64,000 nt of DNA. It comes from Streptomyces sp. NRRL S-118. Its GTDB lineage: Bacteria; Actinomycetota; Actinomycetes; Streptomycetales; Streptomycetaceae. A model generated the notes under the pieces. It was not told the origin of the DNA. It saw only the letters and a program-made list of their open reading frames with translations, and did no database searches. Position numbers and translations under genes: made by a program. Of the stretch, positions 30,125-39,624 are shown piece after piece. The DNA is taken from the NCBI RefSeq assembly GCF_000716335.1, contig NZ_KL591011.1:167724-231723 (forward strand). The letters run 5' to 3'. Each line of letters starts with the position of its first letter. Within the stretch, counting starts at the first letter, position 1.

Positions 30125-31329
30125 CACTCCTCCTCCGGGCCGCTCTCGCGGTCGAACTCGTCGGTCACGGCGACGTCCCCGGCGCCCGTCCACCGCACCG
30201 TGAGCTCCCCGAGCGGGTCGTCCTGCTCCAGCGCGACGGCCTTCTCGCGGTACAGCTCCAGCAGCGCGAGGAACCGCGCGACGACGGTGAGGGTGTCCGG
30301 CGCGTCCCCGGCCAGGTCCCGGAAGCTCGCCTCGCCCCGCTCGCGCAGCAGCGCGACCACGATCCCGGCCTGTTCCCGGACGCTGACCAGCGGCGCGTGG
30401 ATGTGGTCCACGTACACCTGCGGCTTGGCCTTCGGCTGCATGGCCTTGACGGCGAGCCGGGCGAATCCCTCCGCACCGATACTGATCACCACGTCGGGCA
30501 GCAGCTCGGCGTGGTGCGGCTCCAGTCCGACGGTACGCGGGTAGCGCCGGCCCTCGCTCTCCAGCCGTTCGCTGAAGATGTCGGCGACCTGCTTGTACGC
30601 GCGGTACTGGAGCAGCCGCGCGAAGAGCAGGTCCCGCGCCTCCAGCAGCGCCAGGTCGGCCTCGTCCTCCACCTCGGCCGCCGGAAGCAGGCGGGCGGCC
30701 TTGAGGTCGAGCAGCGTCGCCGCGACGACGAGGAACTCGGTGGTCTGGTCCAGGTCCCAGTCCGGCCCCATGGCGCGGATGTGCGCCATGAACTCGTCGG
30801 TGACCTTGGACAGGGCGACCTCGGTGACGTCGAGCTTGTGCTTGGCGATCAGCTGCAGCAGCAGGTCGAAGGGCCCCTCGAAGTTCGCCAGCCGCACGGT
30901 GAAGCGCCCGTCGCCCGCACGCTCCCCCGCCTCGGGGCCCGGCCCGCCGGGCCGGGGCTCGGCGTCAGGCGCTGGCGCCGTCCCCGGCTCGGGCGCAACG
31001 ACCTCGGGCTCGCGCTCGGGCGCAGGCGCAGGCGCTGGCTCGGGCGCAGGCGCTGGCTCGGGCGCAGGCGCTGGCTCGGGCTGGGCGCCGGGGGCCCTCG
31101 GTCCGGCCTCGCCCTCCGGTCCGGGGACCTGCGGCTCGGGGACCTGCGGCTCGGGGACCTGCGGCTCGGGGGCCGAGGGGTCGTCCGCCGCCTGCGGTCC
31201 TGGTTCCTGAGGTTCGTCCGCCGGTGCCGGGGGTTCCGGGCGGGGGGAAGCCTCCCCGCGGGCGGGCGAGGTTCCCGGGCCGCGGCCCAGGGGGCGGCGC
31301 CGGCGGGCGGGGTCGTCGGTCGGGGGCAT
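30124..31329 (-). CDS. scpA: segregation and condensation protein ScpA with repeat-rich N-terminus
   Basis: The 401-residue kleisin subunit closes the SMC ring. The true ScpA domain occupies about residues 145-390 (VRLANFEGPFDLLLQLIAKHKLDVTEV begins it). The N-terminal 140 residues are a Pro/Glu/Ala-rich disordered segment with perfect DNA repeats: three copies of a 15-bp unit (VPEPQ, 31123-31167) and about three copies of an 18-bp unit (PAPAPE type, 31031-31084). ATG 31329 is chosen; a later internal start would remove the repeats but has no better ribosome binding site. It is coupled to scpB by overlap. Confidence 0.92.
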   Translation of the reverse strand: MPPTDDPARRRRPLGRGPGTSPARGEASPRPEPPAPADEPQEPGPQAADDPSAPEPQVPEPQVPEPQVPGPEGEAGPRAPGAQPEPAPAPEPAPAPEPAPAPAPEREPEVVAPEPGTAPAPDAEPRPGGPGPEAGERAGDGRFTVRLANFEGPFDLLLQLIAKHKLDVTEVALSKVTDEFMAHIRAMGPDWDLDQTTEFLVVAATLLDLKAARLLPAAEVEDEADLALLEARDLLFARLLQYRAYKQVADIFSERLESEGRRYPRTVGLEPHHAELLPDVVISIGAEGFARLAVKAMQPKAKPQVYVDHIHAPLVSVREQAGIVVALLRERGEASFRDLAGDAPDTLTVVARFLALLELYREKAVALEQDDPLGELTVRWTGAGDVAVTDEFDRESGPEEE

Positions 31330-31412
31330 CGTGGTCCAGGAGCGGGGCGAGTGAGCTGGCGGGGGTCTCCCCGCGCCGGACGCCAGGCGGCGCGGCCCCG
31401 CGCAGGCTACCG

Positions 31413-31913
31413 TCAGCGCCCGCGCAGGCGCCGGACGAGGATGCTCGCGTCGCCCCGCGACTCCAGGTCCGCCAGGACCACGGCGACGGCCTCGCGGACG
31501 ATCCGCCCGCGGTCCACGGCCAGCCCGTGCTCACCGCGCAGGACCAGGCGGGCGTGCTCCAGGTCCATGAGCTCCTCGGCGGAGACGTACACCGTGATCT
31601 TCTCGTCGTGGCGCTCACGCCCGCTGGGCCGGCGGTTCGCCGAGCGCCCGCGGCGCCGCGCCGGGGCGGCCTTCGCGGGGGCCTCGGCCTCACGGGCGCG
31701 CGGCTCGGCCGCGATCTCCTCGGCGGCCGCGTGCTCCTCCGGGGCCGGGGCGGGCGCCGCGGCGGCAGGGTCGCTCTCGCCCGCGGGAGCCGGCACACGG
31801 GGCTCACCGTTCGCGGTGCTCGCCTGGCGGCGGGGGGTCGACGCCTGCAGCGCCATGCCCCCGGTCGTACGGAACAGCTCGTCGGCACCGGGCAGACTCA
31901 CTCGGCGTGACAC
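31413..31913 (-). CDS. probable ribbon-helix-helix partner of the ParA-like protein
   Basis: This 166-residue protein has an Ala/Pro/Glu-rich variable N-terminal half. The C-terminal domain (about 100-166; KITVYVSAEELMDLEHARLVL, then REAVAVVLADLESRG) looks like a ribbon-helix-helix or CopG-like DNA-binding fold. The GTG start lies inside the end of the ParA-like gene, with GGAGGTG upstream, so the two are coupled. A DNA-binding protein coupled to a ParA ATPase suggests a ParB-like centromere or cargo adaptor. Function is inferred from context only. Confidence 0.75.
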   Translation of the reverse strand: MSRRVSLPGADELFRTTGGMALQASTPRRQASTANGEPRVPAPAGESDPAAAAPAPAPEEHAAAEEIAAEPRAREAEAPAKAAPARRRGRSANRRPSGRERHDEKITVYVSAEELMDLEHARLVLRGEHGLAVDRGRIVREAVAVVLADLESRGDASILVRRLRGR

Positions 31914-33040
31914 CGGGCGAGCACCTCCCTGGCGAGCTGGCGGTAGGCGGCCGCGCCGACCGAGTTCGAGGCGTACGTGGTGATCGGCTCACCGGCGACC
32001 GTGGTCTCCGGGAAGCGTACGGTCCGGCCGATCACGGTGTGGTAGACGTGGTCGTCGAACGCCTCGACCACGCGCGCCAGCACCTCCCGGCTGTGCACGG
32101 TCCGCGAGTCGTACATCGTGGCGAGGATGCCGTCGAGCTCCAGGTCCGGGTTGAGCCTCTCCTGGACCTTCTCGATGGTCTCGGTCAGCAGCGCCACGCC
32201 GCGCAGCGCGAAGAACTCGCACTCCAGCGGCACTATCACCTTGTGCGCCGCCGTCAGGGCGTTGACGGTCAGCAGACCGAGCGACGGCTGGCAGTCGATC
32301 ACGATGTAGTCGTAGTCGTTGAGCAGCGGCTTCAGCGCGCGCTGCAGCGTCGACTCGCGCGCGACCTCGCTCACCAGCTGCACTTCCGCCGCTGACAAAT
32401 CGATATTGCTGGGCAGCAGGTCCATGTTGGGCACGGCGGTCTTCAGCAGGACCTCGTCCGCCGACATGCCCCGCTCCATGAGCAGGTTGTAGACGGTGAG
32501 GTCGAGCTCCATCGGGTTCACACCGAGGCCGACCGACAGGGCTCCCTGCGGGTCGAAGTCGACGAGCAGCACCCGGCGGCCGTACTCCGCGAGCGCGGCA
32601 CCCAGGTTGATCGTCGACGTGGTCTTGCCCACGCCGCCCTTCTGGTTGCACATCGCGATGATCTTCGCGGGGCCGTGGTCGGTCAGCGGCCCGGGGATCG
32701 GGAAGTAGGGCAGGGGGCGGCCGGTGGGGCCGATGCGCTCGCGGCGCTGGCGGGCAGCGTCCGGGGCGAGGGTGGCCGCGTACTCCGGATCGGGCTCGTA
32801 CTCGGCGTCGGGATCGTAGAAGTGCCCCTCGGGCACCTCGTCGTAGGCGGCGAAGTGGGTGGACTCTCGGCCACTCTCGTTGCCGGCCATGGCGTTCACG
32901 TGTTGGCCGTCCATCATCTTCATCGTGTGGGCTGTCGTCATGTGCTGCTGGCCGGCTGCGAAGGTTCGGACAGCGACCGAGCCGGCATCGCCGACCGTTC
33001 CTGGCTGACCACCCCCGGGAGTAAATGTCGACTCATTCAC
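31898..33040 (-). CDS. ParA/Soj-family partition ATPase with long N-terminal extension
   Basis: This 380-residue deviant-Walker ATPase has the Walker A motif KGGVGKTT (residues 134-141), Walker A' LLVDFDPQGALSVGLG and Walker B DYIVIDCQPSLGLLT. It has a 124-residue N-terminal extension rich in Met, Gly and acidic residues (YDPDAEYEPDPEYAA), absent from classical ParA. It is not beside parB or the origin genes, so it is an orphan ParA. Its neighbours are a DNA-binding partner, scpA and scpB, pointing to chromosome organisation or segregation during sporulation. GTG 33040 follows AAGGAGG by 11 nt; an ATG 4 nt downstream is out of frame. Confidence 0.9.
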   Translation of the reverse strand: MNESTFTPGGGQPGTVGDAGSVAVRTFAAGQQHMTTAHTMKMMDGQHVNAMAGNESGRESTHFAAYDEVPEGHFYDPDAEYEPDPEYAATLAPDAARQRRERIGPTGRPLPYFPIPGPLTDHGPAKIIAMCNQKGGVGKTTSTINLGAALAEYGRRVLLVDFDPQGALSVGLGVNPMELDLTVYNLLMERGMSADEVLLKTAVPNMDLLPSNIDLSAAEVQLVSEVARESTLQRALKPLLNDYDYIVIDCQPSLGLLTVNALTAAHKVIVPLECEFFALRGVALLTETIEKVQERLNPDLELDGILATMYDSRTVHSREVLARVVEAFDDHVYHTVIGRTVRFPETTVAGEPITTYASNSVGAAAYRQLAREVLARCHAE

Positions 33041-33389
33041 AAGTCGTCTTACCTCCTTGGAAGTGGCCAGGAAACTTATCGATAGGTCAGCGTGGCACTA
33101 TGCCGACGGTTGGCGACTCTATGGCGTGTCACCGCTCCGCAGCAACACAATCGCCCGGACGCGGGCCGATGTGTCGGCAAAGAAACACTGCCCTGTCAAG
33201 GGCGCACGGGCATCCATCGACACGTTTCACGGGTGTGCGAAACGGTTAAAGGGTTACGTTCGAGACGACTTGAACGAGGGTCAGGTGCACGCCGGACATA
33301 CGTCCGGCCGGACCTCGTCGAGCAAGGTCCGGCCGGATGTGTGAGGTTGACGGCAACCGTTGACGGCCGGCCGGCGCCTCGTCGGCGAC
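33041..33389. promoter_or_regulatory. intergenic region ahead of the ParA-like gene
   Basis: This stretch of about 350 bp is notably AT-richer than its surroundings and holds the promoter of the parA-RHH-scpA-scpB-rluB block, plus the ald terminator at 33303-33337. No gene is supportable. On the minus strand CATAGT (33100-33095) and TATCGA (33083-33078) could be -10 boxes, but no consensus -35 stands out. Confidence 0.45.
33303..33337 (-). terminator. ald terminator hairpin
   Basis: TCCGGCCGGACC-11 nt-GGTCCGGCCGGA is a 12-bp perfect inverted repeat, 52 bp past the ald stop. Confidence 0.78.
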
Positions 33390-34514
33390 TCAGCCGATGA
33401 AGGTGGCGGGGTCCACGTAGTCGAGGCCGTGGGCCTCGGCGACCTCCCTGTAGACGACCTTGCCGTCGTGGGTGTTGAGACCCTTGGCGAGGGCGGCGTC
33501 GCGGCGCAGCGCCTCGACCCAGCCGTTGTTGGCCAGCGACACGATGTACGGCAGCGTGGCGTTGGTCAGCGCGTACGTCGAGGTGTTCGGGACCGCGCCG
33601 GGCATGTTGGCGACGCAGTAGAAGACCGACTCGTGGACGGTGAAGGTCGGCTCGGCGTGCGTGGTCGGACGGGAGTCCTCGAAGCAGCCGCCCTGGTCGA
33701 TCGCGATGTCGACAAGGACACTTCCGGGCTTCATCCGGGAGACGAGCTCGTTGGTGACCAGCTTCGGCGCCTTGGCGCCCGGGATGAGGACGGCACCGAT
33801 GACGAGGTCGGCGTCGAGGACGGCCTTCTCCAGCTCGAAGGAGTTGGACATGACGGCCTTGACCTTCGTACCGAAGATCCTGTCGGCCTCGCGCAGCTTG
33901 TTGATGTCGCGGTCGAGCAGCGTCACCTCGAAGCCCATGCCCACGGCGATCTGCGTGGCGTTCCAGCCGGAGACGCCACCGCCGATGACGACGGCCTTGG
34001 CGGGGATGACGCCGGGGACGCCGCCCGGGAGCACGCCACGGCCGCCGGCCGCGCGCATCAGGTGGTAGGCGCCGACCTGCGGAGCCAGCCGGCCCGCGAC
34101 CTCGGACATCGGGGCGAGCAGCGGCAGCGCGCGGTTGGCGGTCTCGACCGTCTCGTACGCGATGGCGGTGGTGCCGGACTCCAGCAGGGCGTCCGTGCAC
34201 TCGCGCGAGGCGGCGAGGTGCAGGTAGGTGAAGAGCGTCTGGTCCTTGCGGAGGCGGTGGTACTCCTCGGCGATGGGCTCCTTGACCTTGAGCAGCAGGT
34301 CGGCGATGGCCCAGACCTCGTCGGCGGTGGGCAGGATCTGCGCACCGGCAGCCACGTACTCGTCGTCCGTGATCGAGGAGCCGACACCGGCGTTCTGCTC
34401 GATGAAGACCTGGTGGCCGTTGCGGACGAGCTCGTGCACGCCGGCGGGGGTGATGGCCACCCGGAACTCGTTGTTCTTGACCTCGCGGGGGATGCCGACC
34501 TTCACGTCGATCAC
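33390..34514 (-). CDS. ald: alanine dehydrogenase
   Basis: This 374-residue NAD-dependent enzyme interconverts L-alanine and pyruvate plus ammonia, for alanine catabolism or redox balance. Typical features are the N-terminal KVGIPREVKNNEFRVAITPAG, the dinucleotide-binding motif VVIGGGVSGWNATQIAVGMG, and the region DIAIDQGGCFEDSRPTTH that includes the conserved Asp. Length equals that of the hexameric enzymes from Mycobacterium and Bacillus. I start at GTG 34514 (AAGGAC upstream); the open frame to 34574 is not family-like. It is monocistronic, with a strong terminator downstream. Confidence 0.95.
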   Translation of the reverse strand: MIDVKVGIPREVKNNEFRVAITPAGVHELVRNGHQVFIEQNAGVGSSITDDEYVAAGAQILPTADEVWAIADLLLKVKEPIAEEYHRLRKDQTLFTYLHLAASRECTDALLESGTTAIAYETVETANRALPLLAPMSEVAGRLAPQVGAYHLMRAAGGRGVLPGGVPGVIPAKAVVIGGGVSGWNATQIAVGMGFEVTLLDRDINKLREADRIFGTKVKAVMSNSFELEKAVLDADLVIGAVLIPGAKAPKLVTNELVSRMKPGSVLVDIAIDQGGCFEDSRPTTHAEPTFTVHESVFYCVANMPGAVPNTSTYALTNATLPYIVSLANNGWVEALRRDAALAKGLNTHDGKVVYREVAEAHGLDYVDPATFIG

Positions 34515-34647
34515 GGTCCTTGGCTCGGGGGGTACTGGGGCAATGCAATACATACCCGGATGCAGCGGACGCATCGGGATAGACCGCGGTCAATCGCGGC
34601 TCACCCAGTCTATTGAAGGACTTCCCGTTGTCTAGCCTTGCAAAGGC

Positions 34648-36681
34648 CTAATCTTTGCCGGAAGCACTGCGGATTTCGTAGGTAGATCCCTCGGTTCCCA
34701 GAAGACGTTCGGCGGCCGCCCGATGCAGCCGGGCCGCGGCCGGATCGCCGAGCCGGTCGAGGGTGTCCGCCAGCCGCAGCTGCAGCGCCGCGAGCAGCCG
34801 CATGTCCTGGGCCTGCCGCGCCAGCTCGATGGCCTCCTCGCAGGTCCGCAGCGCCTCCTGCGGCCGCCCCGCGTACTCCTGCACCCGGGCCGCCTCGCTC
34901 AAGGCCCGCGCGTGGCCCGGCAGATCGCCGAGGCGACGATGCCCGGCCGCGGCTGCCCGCCAGCTGCGCAGCGCCTCGCCGTACCGCCCGGCGTAGGTCT
35001 GCACCGCGCCGAGCCTGCCGTAGAGCCGTGCCTGCTCGGGCCGCTCGTCGCGCGCCAGCCGCTGCGAGAGCGCCCGTCCGTACCAGTCGGCGGCGCGCTG
35101 CCAGTCCCCCAGCTCCTGGTAGGCGCCACCTACGGATTCCATCGCCCGACCGATGGCATACGGGTCGTTTGCGTCGCGTCCGGCGTCCAATGCCGACCGA
35201 TATCGCAGCAGAGCGTCCTCGGTGCGGCCCGTCGTGGCGTCCAGGTCGGCGAGGTTCAGCAGGGCGGCGGCACGCTCCCGGTGCAGCCCGCGCCGCTCGG
35301 CGACGTCCAGCACGAGCCGGTGCAGCCCGTACAGCTCGGGTGCGGCCTCCTCGGCGCCCCGGTGCGCGGTGAGCGCCCGCACCAGCGCGGCGATCAGGCG
35401 CCGGGCCAGGGTGTCCAGCTCCCCGTCGGCGACCGCGAGGCGGGCCGAGGCCAGCAGGGCGGGCTGCCGGGTGCGCAGCCACTGACTGGCGGTGCCGACA
35501 CTGGGGAAGCGCAGGGCACGCGGCAGCCCGGCGAGCCTGCGGCGCGCGGCGGAGCCCTCCGGCTCGGTGACGGCCCGGCACGACTGGAGGAGGCGTACGG
35601 CCCGCTCCAGCATCCGCGCCCGGGCGAGCTGCACCTCGGCGGGCCGGTCCTCGCTCTCCAGCAACTCCCGCAGCAGCGGTACGAGGCAGCCGGGCACCTC
35701 GTACTGGCCGCTGCGCTCACCGTCCCGGACCAGCCCGAAGGCGACGAAGCCCTCCAGCATGGAGCGGGCGGCGGAGACCGAGCAGCCGGCCAGCGCCGAG
35801 GCGGTGTGCGCGTCGGCGAGGCCCAGCGGCGCGAGGGCGAGCAGCCGCAGCATCCGCGCGGCGGACGGCGGCAGGGCCTCGTACGCGAGGCGGAAGGCGC
35901 GGGCGAGCGGGCGGCCGGCTTCCGGGCGGTCGGGGTCGTCCGGCAGGGCGCGCAGCCGCTTGGCGAGGTCGGCCACGGACGACATGGGGCGGGCGGCGAG
36001 CCAGCCGCCGGCCAGGACGAGCGCGGCGGGCTGACCGCCGCACAGCTCGGTGAGCATCTCGGCGGCCTGGGGGTCGACGGTGATGCGCACCGAGCCGGTG
36101 AAGGAGTCCAGGAGCTCGATCGCCGACTTGGCGTCGAGCCCGCCGAGGGTGCAGGGCCGTACGTCGGGGATGCCGGTGAGCGGCCCGGCGGCGACGGCCA
36201 CCACGAGGCAGTCCGCATGGTCGGGCAGCAGCGGTTCGACCTGCCCGGCGTCGGTGGCGTCGTCCAGGAGGAGCACCATGCGGCGGCCCGCGAGGATGTC
36301 GCGCAGCCGCTGCGCCAGGTCGTCCCCGTCCGCCCCCGCGGGCGCGGGGATCCCGAGCTCGGCGAGCAGCTCCCGCGCGGTGCGCTCGGTGGGGACGGGC
36401 TCGCCGCCGGGCTCGGTCAGCCGGGCCCGCAGCACCCCGTCCTCGTACCGCCCTTCCGCGACGAGTCCGCGCACCAGCTCGGCGGCGAGGGTGCTGCGGC
36501 CGCTGCCCGGCCGTCCGGCGATCAGCAGGACCCGGGGACGCGCCGACTTGCGCCCGGCGATGGTGTCGAGCCCGGCGTCCTCGATGTCGGCACGCAGGGC
36601 CTTCAACTCGCGCTGACGGCCGAAGAACCGGCCGCGCCCCGCCTCAGCGCCTTCGTCGAAGTCCACCGCCTGCTCCGCCAC
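34648..36681 (-). CDS. STAND-type NTPase with C-terminal TPR array
   Basis: This 677-residue protein resembles the NB-ARC/STAND signalling ATPases common in Streptomyces. After a short FFGRQRELKALRADIE lead-in, the nucleotide site reads AGRPGSGRST (about 55-64), with Arg in place of the Walker A lysine, followed by RMVLLLDDA as Walker B. A winged-helix-like region (LALAPLGLADAHTASALAGC) follows. From about residue 430 to 660 it has tetratricopeptide repeats (ALLNLADLDATTGRTEDALLRY, AYQELGDWQRAADWYGRAL, EAARVQEYAGRPQEALRTC). It lacks the SARP-type N-terminal DNA-binding domain of AfsR. Its ligand and partner are unknown. The gene stands alone between ald and a Nudix hydrolase gene. Confidence 0.82.
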   Translation of the reverse strand: MAEQAVDFDEGAEAGRGRFFGRQRELKALRADIEDAGLDTIAGRKSARPRVLLIAGRPGSGRSTLAAELVRGLVAEGRYEDGVLRARLTEPGGEPVPTERTARELLAELGIPAPAGADGDDLAQRLRDILAGRRMVLLLDDATDAGQVEPLLPDHADCLVVAVAAGPLTGIPDVRPCTLGGLDAKSAIELLDSFTGSVRITVDPQAAEMLTELCGGQPAALVLAGGWLAARPMSSVADLAKRLRALPDDPDRPEAGRPLARAFRLAYEALPPSAARMLRLLALAPLGLADAHTASALAGCSVSAARSMLEGFVAFGLVRDGERSGQYEVPGCLVPLLRELLESEDRPAEVQLARARMLERAVRLLQSCRAVTEPEGSAARRRLAGLPRALRFPSVGTASQWLRTRQPALLASARLAVADGELDTLARRLIAALVRALTAHRGAEEAAPELYGLHRLVLDVAERRGLHRERAAALLNLADLDATTGRTEDALLRYRSALDAGRDANDPYAIGRAMESVGGAYQELGDWQRAADWYGRALSQRLARDERPEQARLYGRLGAVQTYAGRYGEALRSWRAAAAGHRRLGDLPGHARALSEAARVQEYAGRPQEALRTCEEAIELARQAQDMRLLAALQLRLADTLDRLGDPAAARLHRAAAERLLGTEGSTYEIRSASGKD

Positions 36682-36889
36682 GGGTCACGCTCCCGTCCAC
36701 CTGCGCCACGTGCTGTCCCGCCGGATCTTCGAGCGGGTGATCCGAGCGTAGTTCAGCCGGGTGGTGCACCCTTGCCGAGCACGGCGGACAGGTCCCCCGT
36801 TCGGATCACCGGATCGTCGGGTTTTCGGCCGGGGGTGCTTTCCGGGGGCTCGGTTCTCCCCCTGGCTTCGCCGGAGGCGAACCGGGAGC

Positions 36890-37513
36890 CTAGGAGAACG
36901 GCCGGGCGGGCCAGGGGGCGTCGGCGGGGCGGAGGGCGTCCAGGCCGTCGCCCGCCCGCGCGGCCAGGACCGAGAGGACGCCGACGACCAGGCAGTTGTT
37001 GTGCAGCTCGCCCGCCAGCACGCCCCGCGCCAGCTCGTCGAGCGGTACGCGGGCGACCTCCATGTCCGCCTCCTCCTCGGCGACCTCGAAGCGCTCGCCC
37101 TCCGCCGTGGACAGGCCGCGGGCCAGGAAGATCCGCACGGCTTCGTCGCAGCCGCCGGGCGTGGTGTAGACGTCGGAGAGGACGTGCCACCGCTCGGCCT
37201 TGACGTGCGCCTCCTCGTACAGCTCGCGCACCGCCGCGTTCAGCGGGTTCTCGCCGGGTACGTCGAGCAGGCCGGCCGGGATCTCCCACAGCTTCTGCCG
37301 CACCGGGTGGCGGTACTGGCGCAGCACGAGGACCTGGTCGTCGTCGTCGAGGGCGAGGACCGCGACCGAGCCGGGGTGGACCTGGTAGTCGCGGCGTACG
37401 ACGGTCCCGTCCGGCATGACCACGTCGTCGGTGCGGACACTGGTCTTGTTGCCCTGGAACGGCACGGCGGTCGCGGTGACCCGCCACTCCTCGGGCGTGT
37501 CCTTGATGGTCAT
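36890..37513 (-). CDS. ADP-ribose pyrophosphatase-type Nudix hydrolase
   Basis: This 207-residue Nudix enzyme likely hydrolyses ADP-ribose to AMP and ribose 5-phosphate. The region WEIPAGLLDVPGENPLNAAV plus RELYEEAHV is the Nudix box; the one-residue insertion before Gly-Glu is known in actinobacterial ADP-ribose pyrophosphatases, but the usual final Gly is His. The lead-in VLALDDDDQVLVLRQYRHP is also typical. I start at ATG 37513 with GGGAGG upstream; longer starts are open but unlikely. It follows pyrG after a terminator. Confidence 0.87.
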   Translation of the reverse strand: MTIKDTPEEWRVTATAVPFQGNKTSVRTDDVVMPDGTVVRRDYQVHPGSVAVLALDDDDQVLVLRQYRHPVRQKLWEIPAGLLDVPGENPLNAAVRELYEEAHVKAERWHVLSDVYTTPGGCDEAVRIFLARGLSTAEGERFEVAEEEADMEVARVPLDELARGVLAGELHNNCLVVGVLSVLAARAGDGLDALRPADAPWPARPFS

Positions 37514-37537
37514 GAAAGACGTCCTCCCTCGCAGAAA

Positions 37538-37574
37538 ACCGGGGCACGCGCCCTGATCAGGCACGTACCCCGGT
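37538..37574 (-). terminator. pyrG terminator
   Basis: The minus strand shows ACCGGGG-23 nt-CCCCGGT followed by TTTTC, with an inner CCTGATCAGG dyad. This is a rho-independent-like stop about 20 bp after the pyrG stop codon. Confidence 0.65.
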
Positions 37575-37593
37575 CAACCGTATCGCTAGCGGA

Positions 37594-39258
<1,665 letters not shown>

Positions 39259-39624
39259 GGCCAAGAGGGGGCTCCCGTGGTCGCGGTCTGGAGGTGCGTA
39301 CCGGCGTCCGGTCCGGAAAACTCCGGGGAGTTCCGGGGGTGCCGTCGCTGCGGTTCGGGGGCCGCCGATTCGTTGTGCGGCGCCCACCGGTCCACGGGCT
39401 ACCAGGGTATCAGCGCCGTGGAGAGACCGCTTCCGACCACGCTCGGCACACGGATTCGTACAGGCTGCTACGGGCTCACTCGTTCGGCTCAGCCGGCCGT
39501 GGGTCCTCCCACTGGACGCTCACCCGGTGGAGCTGGCAGCGTCGTATTCTGCTCTGACACTCTCCCTCACCCCAGACCGTAAGCGCCCCACGGGGCGAAC
39601 GTGGCCGTTCGACTGGAGATGCAC

